A model generated the notes under the pieces. It searched no databases. It had not been told where the DNA came from and saw nothing but the letters and a program-made list of their open reading frames with translations. A DNA stretch of 64,000 nt from Bacillus massiliglaciei (GTDB taxonomy: Bacteria; Bacillota; Bacilli; Bacillales; DSM-1321). The stretch spans positions 536,152 through 600,151 of the forward strand of contig NZ_LT622359.1 of assembly GCF_900098925.1 (NCBI RefSeq), read 5' to 3'. A program made the translations under genes and the position numbers. Of the stretch, positions 26,087-36,025 are shown one piece after another. Every line of letters begins with the position of its first letter. Position 1 is the stretch's first letter.

Positions 26087-26115
26087 ATTATATGGCTCCT
26101 TCCTGCTTTTGTCAA
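26087..26115 (-). promoter_or_regulatory. consensus sigma-A promoter of yceI
   Basis: On the minus strand TTGACA (26115-26110), a 17-base spacer and TATAAT (26092-26087) match the sigma-A consensus perfectly at all 12 positions. The interval 26116-26327 shows no further gene that I can support. Confidence 0.9.
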
Positions 26116-26327
26116 TCGTTTAAAAAAGTTTTTTTTATATACCGGGAAGCGAGGGGCAATAAGGGAAAATAAAGAAGGTCGGAACATAAGCAGACACTCT
26201 TTAGAAAAGGAGGAGAATCTATCGGAAGAAATCAATCCTTTAGAATGGATTGGGAGGAAGGGAGAGAATGAAGCCTCGAGCGTATCTATGGAAAGCAGTC
26301 ATAATCGGAAATTCATGCAGCATAAGC

Positions 26328-26369
26328 AAAAAAATATCCAATTCCTCTGTGAGAAATTGGATATTTTTT
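26328..26369. terminator. terminator after the SH3b amidase gene
   Basis: AAAAAATATCCAATT and AAATTGGATATTTTTT form a long AT-rich stem around a ten-base loop. It is symmetric, so it could act in both directions; the minus-strand amidase gene ends just beyond it. Confidence 0.88.
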
Positions 26370-26391
26370 GCTTTGTTCCAGTTTAATTTTC

Positions 26392-27897
26392 TTAAAATAA
26401 ATGAAAGTATTCATTCAATCCATTATAAATTCCGGTTGCAGCTTTATTTTGGAAAGTATTGCTGGCAATGGTTCTTTCCTCAATAGGATTGGAAATATAG
26501 CCGAGTTCTACTAAAATGGCAGGGATTTCGTTTTGACGAATCACATGGAAATTTCCTGGTTTGATTCCTCTGTTTGTTAGCCCTGTTTCCCTGATTACAT
26601 TCTTTTGTATCAGTCCGGCCAATTCTCGTTCATCTGCGTAAGTATTCCAATAAAATGTATCGATGCCTTTTGCAGATTTTGCAGTACTTGAATTATTGTG
26701 AATGCTGATGAATACGTCAGCTTTATATTTCTTCGAGACGGCAACCCTCTCTGATAGGTTAGGATAGGTATCGCCAGAACGAGTCATGATGACCTTCACT
26801 CCTGAGGCCTTCAATTTGGATTCCAGCTTTTTTGCGGTCCGCAATGTTAAATCTTTTTCTTTATTGTACACTCCCACTGCTCCTGAATCTCTTCCTCCGT
26901 GTCCTGCATCCAAAATGACAGTCTTACCTTGAAGGCCGTTTGTCATTTGCTTACTGGATAAGTATTGCGAAAAGGCCCAGCCTGTTTTTCCGGAAGCGGT
27001 TTTGACTTGGATCCAGTTCCCGCTTCTTTGAACAGATGTTACAGCAGTGCCGCGCTGAGCTTTAGTTACAATGGCTGCTGAGGTGGAATTAGATTTCCGG
27101 ATATTAAGTATATCTGTGATTACATAATAAGTTTGTCCGGAATCTGCTGTCTGGACAGCTGGAGCATCAACGGAAGCAGAGACTGTGCCGGATGGCTTCG
27201 TTTTACTTAAATAGACCATGGAAGCCCACCCGGTTTTGCCTGATGGTGTCATTACCTGAGCCCAGTTCCCGCTCTGTTTTAAGACTGTTACAGCTGTCCC
27301 TTTTGGAGCTTTGGTTACGATGTTGGACTCGCTGCTTGCAGACTTGCGTATGTTTAGCGATGATGCCATAACATAATAGTTGCCTGATGGGCTCTGGGCA
27401 TTTTGGGCACCGTCTTGATTTGCTTCAGAAGGCTTTATGTAACTGATGTACGCTTTGGAAACCCATCCTGTTTTGTTTTTTGAAGGCACATAGACTTTAA
27501 GCCAGTTTCCTTTGCTGGAAGTCACATCTAGTGCGGTTCCTTTAGAAAGAGCTGTTAATTGGCTGCTGTTTGCACTGCTGGTTTTTCTTAAGATAAGAGT
27601 AGGAACGTTAACATAGGCTGTCTCTTGCAAATATTTAGCTGAAACCCATCCTATTTGTTTTCCGTACCTCACTTTCATCCAGCTGTTTTTTTCACTGATA
27701 ATAGTGATTCTCTTGCCTTTTGGAATGGCGCCCAGCCTTTTAGAATTAGTGCTGGCCTTTTCCCTGATGATCAGTGAGTCGGCTGCTGCTTTTGCTTCTT
27801 TGGCAGCGGCCTCTGCCTGACCGTCTGGAAATGAAAGATTAGATAGAAAGAGAGCTGCAGTTAAAAGCAGAGCAACAAATCTTCTCCGATGTTTCAA
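26392..27897 (-). CDS. N-acetylmuramoyl-L-alanine amidase with four SH3b repeats
   Basis: A 501-residue secreted cell-wall hydrolase. A signal peptide (RRRFVALLLTAALFLSNL ... GQAEA) is followed by four bacterial SH3 domains (residues about 40-95, 97-155, 172-232 and 257-318, each with a LNIRK/LILRK-type start and a GWVS/GWAS end) and an Amidase_3 domain from about 322. The zinc-site motifs VILDAGHGGRDSGAVG, ISIHNN and the catalytic VELGYISN are intact. It cleaves the amide between muramic acid and the stem peptide, with SH3b domains anchoring it to the wall. AAGGAGG precedes the ATG. It is monocistronic. No direct partner is adjacent. Confidence 0.94.
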   Translation of the reverse strand: MKHRRRFVALLLTAALFLSNLSFPDGQAEAAAKEAKAAADSLIIREKASTNSKRLGAIPKGKRITIISEKNSWMKVRYGKQIGWVSAKYLQETAYVNVPTLILRKTSSANSSQLTALSKGTALDVTSSKGNWLKVYVPSKNKTGWVSKAYISYIKPSEANQDGAQNAQSPSGNYYVMASSLNIRKSASSESNIVTKAPKGTAVTVLKQSGNWAQVMTPSGKTGWASMVYLSKTKPSGTVSASVDAPAVQTADSGQTYYVITDILNIRKSNSTSAAIVTKAQRGTAVTSVQRSGNWIQVKTASGKTGWAFSQYLSSKQMTNGLQGKTVILDAGHGGRDSGAVGVYNKEKDLTLRTAKKLESKLKASGVKVIMTRSGDTYPNLSERVAVSKKYKADVFISIHNNSSTAKSAKGIDTFYWNTYADERELAGLIQKNVIRETGLTNRGIKPGNFHVIRQNEIPAILVELGYISNPIEERTIASNTFQNKAATGIYNGLNEYFHLF

Positions 27898-28371
27898 TAA
27901 ATTGTCCTCCTTAAAAAATGAAGATTCGCCAAAGATCCTAACCTAGCTGACAACTTGTATATTATTCTACTATTAGGAAAATGAATAGGCAGTTCCCTGA
28001 AAATGCTAGTTTTGAATCAAGAATTTTCATCTCTCATCCATTTTTATAGGATAAAAGCAGGGGATCCTCTATATTTTGAATCTTTGACCCTCGTGTTTTT
28101 ATCGGACTATCCCCGTTTTTTTGTATTAGAATGTCAGGAATGAATCTATATACCTAATGAGGGTGAGCTTTGAAATGTTTTTAAATCTAGTTTTCGGTGG
28201 AAAATGGAAAATTATCACAGAAGGTGACTGTTAATAAGCAAGGTGGGACATCACCATGTAAGGATCTTTTAAATCCTAATGATAGTAAAAACTTGGAAAT
28301 GTTGAGGCCGATAGTATAAAATGATCATACATTCACTATCCTACATTTTTCGGGATAAGGAGATGAACGCA

Positions 28372-28602
28372 TTGATTAAGTTTTTATCTGCTTTATTTTT
28401 GCCGGGACTTCTAGTTATGTTTTTTACCAGAGTTACGTATCATCATGTAGTGGGTCTTGTGTTAACGGTAGGTTTAATTACGGCTTCTTCCTATAAAGGC
28501 TACACTCACACTTTATGGCTGATCATCGTGGATGCCCTTTCTCTGACAGTAGGTTTCTGGCTTGCCTCGAGGATGATTAAGAAAAAGTCACAAAGCGCCT
28601 GA
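28372..28602 (+). CDS. csbA: CsbA family (DUF2198) membrane protein
   Basis: A 76-residue integral membrane protein with two to three helices and the motif LFLPGLLVMFFTRVTYHHVVGL...ASSYKGYT. TTG 28372 is chosen because AAGGAG ends at 28362, giving nine-base spacing and the 76-residue length of B. subtilis CsbA; ATG 28363 would directly abut the ribosome site. CsbA is a general-stress protein of unknown function, located upstream of uvrB as in B. subtilis. I could not find a convincing sigma-B promoter. The upstream interval 27898-28371 holds hairpins but no supported gene. Confidence 0.9.
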   Translation: MIKFLSALFLPGLLVMFFTRVTYHHVVGLVLTVGLITASSYKGYTHTLWLIIVDALSLTVGFWLASRMIKKKSQSA

Positions 28603-28618
28603 ATGGGGGCGCTTTTTA
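28592..28618 (+). terminator. terminator overlapping the csbA 3' end
   Basis: AAAGCGCC and GGGCGCTTT form the stem, followed by TT. The left arm is inside the last codons of csbA. Confidence 0.88.
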
Positions 28619-28641
28619 TAATAGAAGGAAAACGATTGGTA

Positions 28642-28655
28642 AGAATAAGTGTTCG
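28642..28655 (+). promoter_or_regulatory. candidate LexA (SOS) box upstream of uvrB
   Basis: AGAAT-AAGT-GTTCG matches the Bacillus LexA/DinR pattern CGAAC-N4-GTTCG with a perfect right half and three of five bases in the left half. It lies about 125 bases before uvrB, an operon known to be SOS-regulated in B. subtilis. Confidence 0.45.
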
Positions 28656-28778
28656 CTTTTATTAGTTTGTGATCAAGTCTTTGTGGTAGAATGAGTATAT
28701 AGATTAGATTCTTTTTCGTTGGAAATAAATAGAAGGTATATGTTAATTATAGATGATTCTTAAATAGGGGGCTGCGTT

Positions 28779-30767
28779 TTGGAAAAGCACACGTTCGATT
28801 TAGTTTCAAAGTATTCACCGCAGGGTGACCAGCCGAAGGCGATTGAAGCTCTTGTAAAAGGAATAAAGGACGGAAAACGGTACCAAACGCTTTTGGGAGC
28901 AACGGGAACCGGAAAAACGTTTACTATTTCAAATGTTATTAAAGAAGTAAAGAAGCCGACATTGGTCATTGCTCACAATAAAACGCTTGCAGGACAGCTT
29001 TATAGTGAGTTTAAAGAATTTTTCCCTAACAATGCTGTTGAATATTTTGTTAGTTATTATGATTACTATCAGCCGGAAGCATATGTGCCTTCGACTGATA
29101 CGTTTATTGAGAAAGATGCCAGTATTAATGATGAAATAGATAAATTGCGCCATTCAGCGACCTCTTCGCTCTTTGAACGGGATGATGTCATTATTATTGC
29201 CAGTGTTTCTTGTATTTATGGTTTAGGTTCCCCTGAGGAATACAAAGAGATGGTTGTTTCCTTACGGACTGGGATGGAAATCGGCCGAAATGAATTGCTT
29301 CACAGGCTTGTGGACATACAGTATGAGCGAAATGATATTGCTTTCCAGCGGGGGACTTTTCGCGTCCGCGGGGATGTAGTGGAAATTTTCCCTGCATCAA
29401 GGGATGAACAGTGTGTCCGTGTGGAGTTTTTTGGCGATGAAATCGACCGAATCCGGGAAGTGGATGCCTTGACAGGTGAAATCAAAGGCGACCGGGATCA
29501 TATTGCCATATTCCCTGCTTCCCACTTCGTAACCCGGGAAGAAAAAATGAAAATTGCAATCCAGAATATTGAAAAGGAATTGGAAGAACGGCTGAAGGAG
29601 TTGCGTGAAGATGACCGGCTCTTGGAGGCACAGCGTCTGGAGCAGCGTACAAGATATGATTTAGAAATGATGAGAGAGATGGGGTTTTGTTCAGGAATTG
29701 AAAACTATTCCCGTCATTTGACATTAAGACCGTCGGGTTCCACTCCTTACACACTGATTGATTATTTTCCCGAAGATTTCCTGCTGGTCGTAGATGAATC
29801 CCATGTATCATTGCCGCAAATTCGCGGGATGTACAATGGAGACCAGGCAAGGAAACAGGTATTGGTCGATCATGGCTTCCGTCTTCCGTCAGCCAAGGAT
29901 AACCGCCCCCTTCGTTTTGAAGAATTCGAAAAAAAGGTTTCACAGGCCATTTTTGTTTCTGCGACTCCCGGTCCATTTGAATTGGAACACACGCCGGAAA
30001 TGGTCGAACAGATTATCCGGCCGACGGGTCTGTTGGATCCAAATATCGATGTCCGTCCGATTGAGGGACAGATTGATGATTTGATTGGAGAAATTCAGGA
30101 CCGCATCAAGAAAGATGAACGGGTATTGGTCACAACCTTGACGAAAAAAATGTCGGAAGATCTGACAGATTATTTGAAGGAAATTGGAATTAAGGTTCAA
30201 TATCTCCATTCTGAGGTAAAGACATTAGAAAGAATTGAAATCATCCGTGAATTGAGAATGGGGAAATACGATGTACTTGTCGGAATCAATCTGCTGAGGG
30301 AGGGACTTGATCTTCCAGAGGTTTCCTTGGTCACTATTTTGGATGCTGATAAGGAAGGCTTCCTTCGTTCTGAACGATCACTGATCCAAACAATTGGCCG
30401 GGCCGCACGAAATGCAAATGGTCATGTCATTATGTATGCAGATAAAATGACGAATTCGATGGAACTCGCGATCAGCGAGACGAAGCGGCGCCGTTCAATC
30501 CAGGAAGAGTATAACCGAAAACACGGCATTACTCCTCAGACCATTCAAAAAGAAATTCGGGGAGCGATTCGAGCCACCTATGTTGCAGAGGAGGAAGAAG
30601 ATTACAAAGGCAAAAAAACGCCTGCTCTTGGCAAGATGACAAAAAAAGAGCGGGAGAAAATGATTGCAAGCATGGAAAAGGAAATGAAGGGAGCAGCAAA
30701 GGCACTGGATTTCGAAAGGGCTGCAGAGCTGCGTGACCTGTTAATAGAGCTTAAAGCGGAAGGATGA
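28779..30767 (+). CDS. uvrB: excinuclease ABC subunit B
   Basis: A 662-residue UvrB, the damage-verifying helicase of nucleotide excision repair. Walker A is GATGTGKT (residues 40-47), the DNA-clamping beta-hairpin is around [16 protein letters not shown] (about 93-108), helicase motif VI is QTIGRAARN, and the C-terminal UVR domain ([23 protein letters not shown]) that contacts UvrC is present. It starts at TTG 28779 behind TAGGGGG. uvrA follows after seven bases, forming the uvrBA operon. Confidence 0.98.
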   Translation: MEKHTFDLVSKYSPQGDQPKAIEALVKGIKDGKRYQTLLGATGTGKTFTISNVIKEVKKPTLVIAHNKTLAGQLYSEFKEFFPNNAVEYFVSYYDYYQPEAYVPSTDTFIEKDASINDEIDKLRHSATSSLFERDDVIIIASVSCIYGLGSPEEYKEMVVSLRTGMEIGRNELLHRLVDIQYERNDIAFQRGTFRVRGDVVEIFPASRDEQCVRVEFFGDEIDRIREVDALTGEIKGDRDHIAIFPASHFVTREEKMKIAIQNIEKELEERLKELREDDRLLEAQRLEQRTRYDLEMMREMGFCSGIENYSRHLTLRPSGSTPYTLIDYFPEDFLLVVDESHVSLPQIRGMYNGDQARKQVLVDHGFRLPSAKDNRPLRFEEFEKKVSQAIFVSATPGPFELEHTPEMVEQIIRPTGLLDPNIDVRPIEGQIDDLIGEIQDRIKKDERVLVTTLTKKMSEDLTDYLKEIGIKVQYLHSEVKTLERIEIIRELRMGKYDVLVGINLLREGLDLPEVSLVTILDADKEGFLRSERSLIQTIGRAARNANGHVIMYADKMTNSMELAISETKRRRSIQEEYNRKHGITPQTIQKEIRGAIRATYVAEEEEDYKGKKTPALGKMTKKEREKMIASMEKEMKGAAKALDFERAAELRDLLIELKAEG

Positions 30768-30774
30768 CGAAGAC

Positions 30775-33645
30775 ATGGCGATGGATAAAATCATAGTGAA
30801 AGGTGCCAGGGCCAATAATCTCAAGAATATAGATATCACGATTCCCAGGGATAAGCTTGTGGTCTTAACGGGGTTATCCGGTTCCGGTAAATCCTCTTTA
30901 GCCTTTGACACGATATACGCAGAGGGGCAAAGGAGATATGTAGAGTCGCTGTCCGCCTATGCGCGGCAATTTTTGGGACAGATGGATAAACCGGATGTAG
31001 ATGCCATTGAAGGCCTGTCGCCGGCTATTTCGATTGATCAGAAAACAACCAGCAAAAACCCGCGTTCTACCGTTGGGACGGTGACGGAAATCTATGACTA
31101 TTTACGTCTTCTTTTTGCGAGAGTCGGACGGCCTACATGCCCCATCCACAATATAGAAATCACCTCTCAGACCATTGAACAGATGGTGGACCGGATTTTA
31201 GAATATCCTGAGCGGACGAAGCTGCAAATTCTGGCACCAATCGTTTCAGGCCGAAAGGGAACACATGTTAAGGTTCTGGAAAGTGTTAAAAAAGAAGGCT
31301 ATGTCCGGGTAAGAATAGATGGGGAAATGTATGATCTTGGAGAAGAAATCAATCTGGAGAAAAACAAAAAACATTCGATTGATGTGATCATTGACCGGAT
31401 TGTGATTAAGGAAGAGATCGCTTCCCGTCTGGCTGACTCGCTTGAGAGTGCTTTGAAACTTGGGGAAGGAAAAGTCATCATCGATATAATCGGGGAAGAA
31501 GAGCTGCTGTTCAGCGAACATCATGCCTGCCCTTATTGCGGTTTCTCTATCGAAAAATTGGAACCGAGGATGTTTTCATTCAACAGTCCTTTTGGCGCTT
31601 GTCCAGACTGCGACGGATTAGGATCTAAGCTTGAAGTGGACCCAGAACTCGTAGTGCCAAATAAAGAACTCAGCCTGAGACAGCATGCCATTGCACCATG
31701 GGAGCCGACCAGTTCGCAATACTACCCTCAATTGCTGGAAGCTGTTGCCAATCATTTTAATATCGATATGGATACACCAGTTCAAGACCTGCCTAAAGAT
31801 CAAATGGATAAGATTCTGAATGGTTCTGGGAATGAAAGTATTCATTTCCGCTATAAAAATGACTATGGCCGGGTTCAGGAAGGATATATGAAGTTTGAAG
31901 GCGTCCTGAAAAACGTGGAGAGACGTTTTAAAGAAACCAGCTCAGATTATATTCGGGAGCAAATGGAAAAGTACATGTCAGAACGGGCCTGCCCAACCTG
32001 TAAAGGCAAACGTCTAAAAAAGGAAAGTCTGGCTGTATTGATCAATGGAAAGCAGATCAGTGAAACTACCTCCTATTCGATTGAAGAAGCTTTGGACTTC
32101 TTTAAAGGGCTTGATCTGACTCCGAAAGAACAGGCGATTGCAAAATTGATTTTACGGGAGATTGAAGAAAGACTTGGTTTTCTGGCCAATGTAGGCTTGG
32201 AATATCTGACGCTGAGCCGAGCATCTGGCACACTTTCCGGGGGTGAGGCACAGAGGATCAGGCTTGCGACCCAAATTGGATCCAGGCTGACCGGTGTGCT
32301 GTATATCCTTGATGAGCCTTCCATCGGGCTGCATCAGCGTGATAATGACCGGCTGATTTCTACCTTGAAAGAAATGAAGAACATTGGCAATACCTTGATC
32401 GTTGTGGAGCATGATGAAGATACAATGCTTGCGGCTGATTACTTAATCGATGTAGGGCCGGGAGCAGGTGCGCACGGCGGCGAAATAGTATCGGCAGGAA
32501 CGCCTGAAGAAGTTATGAAGGATAAGAATTCTTTGACAGGTCAGTATCTCTCCGGTCAGAAATTTGTGCCGCTTCCGTTGGAACGGAGAAAAGGGGACGG
32601 CCGTTTCATTGAAATTAAGGGAGCAAAAGAGAATAATTTAAAAAATGTGAACGTGAAATTTCCGCTTGGTGTTTTCACAGCCGTCACCGGTGTATCTGGA
32701 TCGGGGAAAAGTACATTAATCAATGAAATTCTCCATAAATCACTTGCCCAAAAGCTGAACAGGGCGAAGATAAAGCCAGGTGCGTTTAGAGAAATCAAAG
32801 GAACCGAGCATCTCGATAAGGTAGTTGATATCGACCAGTCTCCGATTGGCAGAACACCACGATCCAATCCGGCGACATACACAGGAGTTTTTGATGATAT
32901 CCGGGATGTATTTGCCTCAACGAATGAGGCGAAAATCAGAGGCTATAAAAAAGGCCGTTTCAGTTTCAATGTTAAAGGCGGACGCTGTGAAGGCTGCCGG
33001 GGGGACGGAATTATCAAGATTGAGATGCACTTTTTGCCAGATATTTATGTTCCTTGTGAAGTCTGTCATGGGAAAAGGTATAACCGTGAAACGCTTGAAG
33101 TGAAATATAAAGGAAAAAATATTGCGGACATCCTGGATATGACTGTAGAAGAGGCTGTTGTATTTTTCGAGAATATCCCGAAGATCAAACGCAAGCTGCA
33201 GACGATTTATGATGTCGGTTTGAGCTATATCAAACTTGGCCAGCCGGCGACTACACTGTCCGGCGGAGAAGCGCAGCGGGTGAAACTGGCTTCTGAGCTT
33301 CATCGCCGCTCGACGGGAAGATCCTTCTATATCTTGGATGAGCCGACGACAGGTCTGCATGCGGACGATATTGCCAGGCTGCTTGTTGTCCTTCAAAGGC
33401 TTGTGGAAAATGGCGATACCGTTTTAGTTATCGAGCATAATCTGGATGTGATTAAAACTGCCGATTACATTATTGACCTTGGACCTGGAGGAGGAGACAA
33501 AGGCGGAACAATCGTTGGGACTGGAACGCCTGAGGAGATTTGTAAATTAGAGGATTCCCATACTGGGAAATATTTAAAATCCGTGCTGGAACGGGATAAA
33601 ACCCGGATGGAACAGAGAATGGAAAAGGCTGCGGAACGAGTATAA
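30775..33645 (+). CDS. uvrA: excinuclease ABC subunit A
   Basis: A 956-residue UvrA, the damage-scanning ABC ATPase. Two ATPase modules are seen: Walker [10 protein letters not shown] near residues 33-41 and GVSGSGKST in the second half, with LSGGEAQRI and [12 protein letters not shown] signatures. Zinc modules are CPYC...CPDC and CEGCRGDG...CEVCHG. It loads UvrB onto DNA. AAGGATGACGA precedes ATG 30775, seven bases after uvrB. A terminator follows. Confidence 0.98.
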   Translation: MAMDKIIVKGARANNLKNIDITIPRDKLVVLTGLSGSGKSSLAFDTIYAEGQRRYVESLSAYARQFLGQMDKPDVDAIEGLSPAISIDQKTTSKNPRSTVGTVTEIYDYLRLLFARVGRPTCPIHNIEITSQTIEQMVDRILEYPERTKLQILAPIVSGRKGTHVKVLESVKKEGYVRVRIDGEMYDLGEEINLEKNKKHSIDVIIDRIVIKEEIASRLADSLESALKLGEGKVIIDIIGEEELLFSEHHACPYCGFSIEKLEPRMFSFNSPFGACPDCDGLGSKLEVDPELVVPNKELSLRQHAIAPWEPTSSQYYPQLLEAVANHFNIDMDTPVQDLPKDQMDKILNGSGNESIHFRYKNDYGRVQEGYMKFEGVLKNVERRFKETSSDYIREQMEKYMSERACPTCKGKRLKKESLAVLINGKQISETTSYSIEEALDFFKGLDLTPKEQAIAKLILREIEERLGFLANVGLEYLTLSRASGTLSGGEAQRIRLATQIGSRLTGVLYILDEPSIGLHQRDNDRLISTLKEMKNIGNTLIVVEHDEDTMLAADYLIDVGPGAGAHGGEIVSAGTPEEVMKDKNSLTGQYLSGQKFVPLPLERRKGDGRFIEIKGAKENNLKNVNVKFPLGVFTAVTGVSGSGKSTLINEILHKSLAQKLNRAKIKPGAFREIKGTEHLDKVVDIDQSPIGRTPRSNPATYTGVFDDIRDVFASTNEAKIRGYKKGRFSFNVKGGRCEGCRGDGIIKIEMHFLPDIYVPCEVCHGKRYNRETLEVKYKGKNIADILDMTVEEAVVFFENIPKIKRKLQTIYDVGLSYIKLGQPATTLSGGEAQRVKLASELHRRSTGRSFYILDEPTTGLHADDIARLLVVLQRLVENGDTVLVIEHNLDVIKTADYIIDLGPGGGDKGGTIVGTGTPEEICKLEDSHTGKYLKSVLERDKTRMEQRMEKAAERV

Positions 33646-33647
33646 AC

Positions 33648-33678
33648 AGCAAGCTGGCGAAGGCCGGCTTGCTTTTTT
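33648..33678 (+). terminator. terminator of the uvrBA operon
   Basis: AGCAAGC(TGG) and (CCG)GCTTGCT form the stem, followed by TTTTT. Confidence 0.9.
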
Positions 33679-33828
33679 GATTGCCTTTCACTTGAGCTTA
33701 TAGGGAAATCAGTCTGACTGGCAATTTATATGAAAAGGGACTGGCGTTTATGTCATAAATATTAGCATTTAGAATAAAGTCGTGTAGAGGGACTCATGAT
33801 GGATTTGTAGAATTCTGTATCATGATGT

Positions 33829-33848
33829 TTAATCAATCGTTTGATTAA
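33829..33848. promoter_or_regulatory. 20-bp near-perfect palindrome, possible operator
   Basis: TTAATCAATCGTTTGATTAA has two perfect 8-base arms around TCGT. It resembles a TetR- or MarR-type operator. The only downstream gene is yvlB, about 170 bases away. No regulator gene is adjacent. The surrounding 33679-33955 contains no other feature that I can support. Confidence 0.45.
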
Positions 33849-33955
33849 TTGGGTGGGAAAATGGTTATTTCCAAGGAAATAAAGAAGGGGGAACATGAGA
33901 AGCTTGTCGCTGGAACTGTGTCGAACCACGTATTGCGGGCTTTATAAAAGAATTT

Positions 33956-33983
33956 TGAAACTATAACATCTTGTGGGCGTATT
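33956..33983 (+). promoter_or_regulatory. sigma-W promoter of yvlB
   Basis: TGAAAC at 33956-33961, a 16-base spacer and CGTATT at 33978-33983 match the extracytoplasmic-function sigma-W consensus TGAAAC-N16-CGTA exactly. The yvlABCD operon of B. subtilis is in the sigma-W regulon. Confidence 0.85.
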
Positions 33984-34019
33984 ATTAAACAAACAGTTTT
34001 TGAAAGTGAGGGAAATCAG

Positions 34020-35120
34020 ATGGAAGAAGAAAAGAAGAGGATCCTGACCATGCTTCAGGACGGGAAAATTACCGCAGAAACAGCGTATAAGATACTAGAG
34101 GAGTTAGAACAATCCGAGAAGGAGAACGAACAGAAAGGACAGCTGCTTAAAAATGAATTATCTGCTGATATAAAGGAAGTAGAATCTGCTGGGAAAAAGG
34201 AAGAACAGTGGAAGCAGAATATCCAATCTTCAAAGGATAAAGTGATGGATTTTATTGAAAGTGCGGTTAAAAAGATTAAGGAAGTGGATCTGGATTTCAA
34301 TTTTGGCAAATCGGTGGATGTATCACATATCTTTCAATTTGGCCCGCAAGATCTATCCAAGGTGTTGGTTGATATAGCTAACGGTAAAACAGAAATTGTG
34401 GCCTGGGATCAGCAGGAAGTGAGAATAGAGTGCAGAGCCAAGGTATATCGGATGGAGGACCTTGACGAGGCAAGGGAGACGTTCCTTAAGAACACCAAGG
34501 CTTCTTTAGATGATGGATCATTGCTGTTTAGAGTTCGTGAAAAAAGTATAAAAGTAGAAACGACAATCTATGTCCCAGACCGGCTGTATGAAGAAATTGA
34601 AGTAAGGATTTTCAATGGTTCAATCGGCGGAAAAAGACTGAATGCGGAAAAGCTGAAGGCAAAAACGGCTAATGGCGCTATTAAGCTCCAAGAAGTAACC
34701 GGAGAGGATTGCGAGCTCGAAACAGGAAACGGTGCAATTGAACTGGGCAGTTCAACTTACGGCAAACTTGAAGCAGAGACTTTAAATGGCACCATCCATA
34801 TTGATGGTTCGTTTGAAAAGGCAGATGTTCAATCGTTTAGCGGGCAGGTACATCTTTTGAATAAAAAAACCGATTGCGAGTCCATGAAGGTGAGAACGAC
34901 AACCGGAAAGATTCAGATGTTTCTGCCTGTGGGGACACCAGTCTCAGGGGAACTAAAGACAAATTTGGGCGGTTTTACAGTGAATGTAGAAGGGATATCC
35001 ATTATAGAGGAAAAAAGTGAATCACTTCAAAAGGTCATGCGGTTTAAGACAGCAAAAGAACCTCAGCCCCAGCTGCACATTTCAGCTGATTCGAAAACAG
35101 GTCAAATTGTTATCACGTGA
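34020..35120 (+). CDS. yvlB: YvlB-like DUF4097 cell-envelope stress protein
   Basis: A 366-residue protein. An N-terminal SHOCT-like helical hairpin (EEEKKRILTMLQDGKITAETAYKILEELE) is followed by a charged segment and a right-handed beta-helix DUF4097 domain with repeated short strands (KTANGAIKLQEVTGEDCELETGNGAIEL...LNGTIHIDGS...VRTTTGKIQM). It has no signal peptide. It matches B. subtilis YvlB in length and domain order. That gene is sigma-W-controlled, and an exact sigma-W promoter lies just upstream here. The yvlA, yvlC and yvlD partners are absent from this locus, so it stands alone. Confidence 0.88.
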   Translation: MEEEKKRILTMLQDGKITAETAYKILEELEQSEKENEQKGQLLKNELSADIKEVESAGKKEEQWKQNIQSSKDKVMDFIESAVKKIKEVDLDFNFGKSVDVSHIFQFGPQDLSKVLVDIANGKTEIVAWDQQEVRIECRAKVYRMEDLDEARETFLKNTKASLDDGSLLFRVREKSIKVETTIYVPDRLYEEIEVRIFNGSIGGKRLNAEKLKAKTANGAIKLQEVTGEDCELETGNGAIELGSSTYGKLEAETLNGTIHIDGSFEKADVQSFSGQVHLLNKKTDCESMKVRTTTGKIQMFLPVGTPVSGELKTNLGGFTVNVEGISIIEEKSESLQKVMRFKTAKEPQPQLHISADSKTGQIVIT

Positions 35121-35122
35121 TG

Positions 35123-35160
35123 ACTAAACAAGAGCCGGGAGGACCCGGCTCTTGTTTAGT
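35123..35160. terminator. bidirectional terminator between yvlB and the SPOR amidase
   Basis: ACTAAACAAGAGCCGGG and CCCGGCTCTTGTTTAGT form a perfect 17-pair stem with an AGGA loop. It overlaps the stop codon of the minus-strand gene. Confidence 0.93.
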
Positions 35161-35836
35161 CTGTTTTAATAATAGCATCATAGCCTTTTTTTATGAGCTC
35201 TTTTGCGAGGGCTTCTGCTTTCTTTTTATCCTTGAAGGCTCCTGTCTGGACTCTGTACAACTTGCTGTGATCACTGGCAGCAACTGTGCTTAGGCTGAAA
35301 AACTCTGTAACAGCATCGGCAATTGCTTTTCCGCATAATTGACGATAACTGTCCGATTTCAGTAAGTCAGCTTCCGTCCGATTGGTCATAAAGCCGCATT
35401 CCAGCAGCACGGCAGGACATTTGGTTTGTTTTAATACATAGAAATTCCCTGTCTTGATCCCTCGGTCTTTCAAACCGGTGGCTGTAATCATTTTATTTTG
35501 CAGCAGGCGTGCGAATTCTGCTGCTTTTTTAGGCTGTGAAGTATATACATAAGTTTCAACTCCGTTTGCCTCATTCCAGCTGCCGCTGCCGTATGCATTA
35601 GCGTGAATGGAGATAAACAGGTCTGTGCCGGATGCATTGGCTTTATCAGTCCGTTCTTTCAGCGGTACATCCCGGGTGTCTTCATGTGTGAAGAGGATTT
35701 GAATCTCTTTAAATTTTGCCAGCAGGCTTTTAGCATGATTGGCAGCGGCCCGGTTAAATTCATATTCCTTCATCCCGTTTGGTGAGCGTTTGCCCGGCGT
35801 CGAGTAGCCATGTCCTGCATCAAGTACGATTCTCAT
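35156..35836 (-). CDS. N-acetylmuramoyl-L-alanine amidase with SPOR domain (CwlC-like)
   Basis: A 226-residue protein from the chosen ATG (MRIVLDAGHG). An Amidase_3 domain (DAGHGYSTPGKRSPNGMKEYEFN, LFISIHANA, VLLECGFMTN) spans residues about 1-175, and a C-terminal SPOR peptidoglycan-binding domain (YRVQTGAFKDKKKAEALAKELIKKGYDA) follows. There is no signal peptide, the layout of the mother-cell lytic amidase CwlC, released during sporulation. AAGGAG lies ten bases upstream of this start; in-frame ATGs at 35842 and 35845 are alternatives. Sporulation control is inferred, as I could not identify a convincing sigma-K promoter. Confidence 0.88.
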   Translation of the reverse strand: MRIVLDAGHGYSTPGKRSPNGMKEYEFNRAAANHAKSLLAKFKEIQILFTHEDTRDVPLKERTDKANASGTDLFISIHANAYGSGSWNEANGVETYVYTSQPKKAAEFARLLQNKMITATGLKDRGIKTGNFYVLKQTKCPAVLLECGFMTNRTEADLLKSDSYRQLCGKAIADAVTEFFSLSTVAASDHSKLYRVQTGAFKDKKKAEALAKELIKKGYDAIIKTD

Positions 35837-35947
35837 TTCCATCATTCTCCTTTCTGGTTTCATTTCTATAATCAATGGAGCAAGAGATAAAGTATTGCTC
35901 TTTCAAAAAAACGATCTGAATAATCACACTTTATTATCATGCATAGT

Positions 35948-35975
35948 TTGGTTATGTCTAGAAAAATGCTAAAAT
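35948..35975 (+). promoter_or_regulatory. candidate sigma-A promoter of the hprK operon
   Basis: TTGGTT at 35948-35953 and TAAAAT at 35970-35975 are 16 bases apart, 50 bases before hprK. Confidence 0.45.
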
Positions 35976-36025
35976 AGAAAAAGCATGTACATAAAGACAT
36001 AATGGCTTCATGAGGAGGTTTAAAG

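Noticed and set aside
26250-26486. Possible small gene starting after GGGAGGAAGGG
   Set aside because: The frame runs straight through the strong terminator at 26328-26369 and into the 3' end of the amidase gene, and it has no recognisable content.
28175-28234. 19-codon frame (MFLNLVFGGKWKIITEGDC) behind GAGGGTGAG, upstream of csbA
   Set aside because: Too short to judge without conservation data.
28286-28314. TAAA...GCCGATAG resembling a sigma-D promoter before csbA
   Set aside because: The spacer is 17 bases rather than about 15, and csbA is not a motility gene.
33895-33966. 23-codon frame with a good ribosome site upstream of yvlB
   Set aside because: It ends inside the sigma-W promoter, so it would not be on the yvlB transcript; no other support. 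Mentioned only as part of the yvlB finding.
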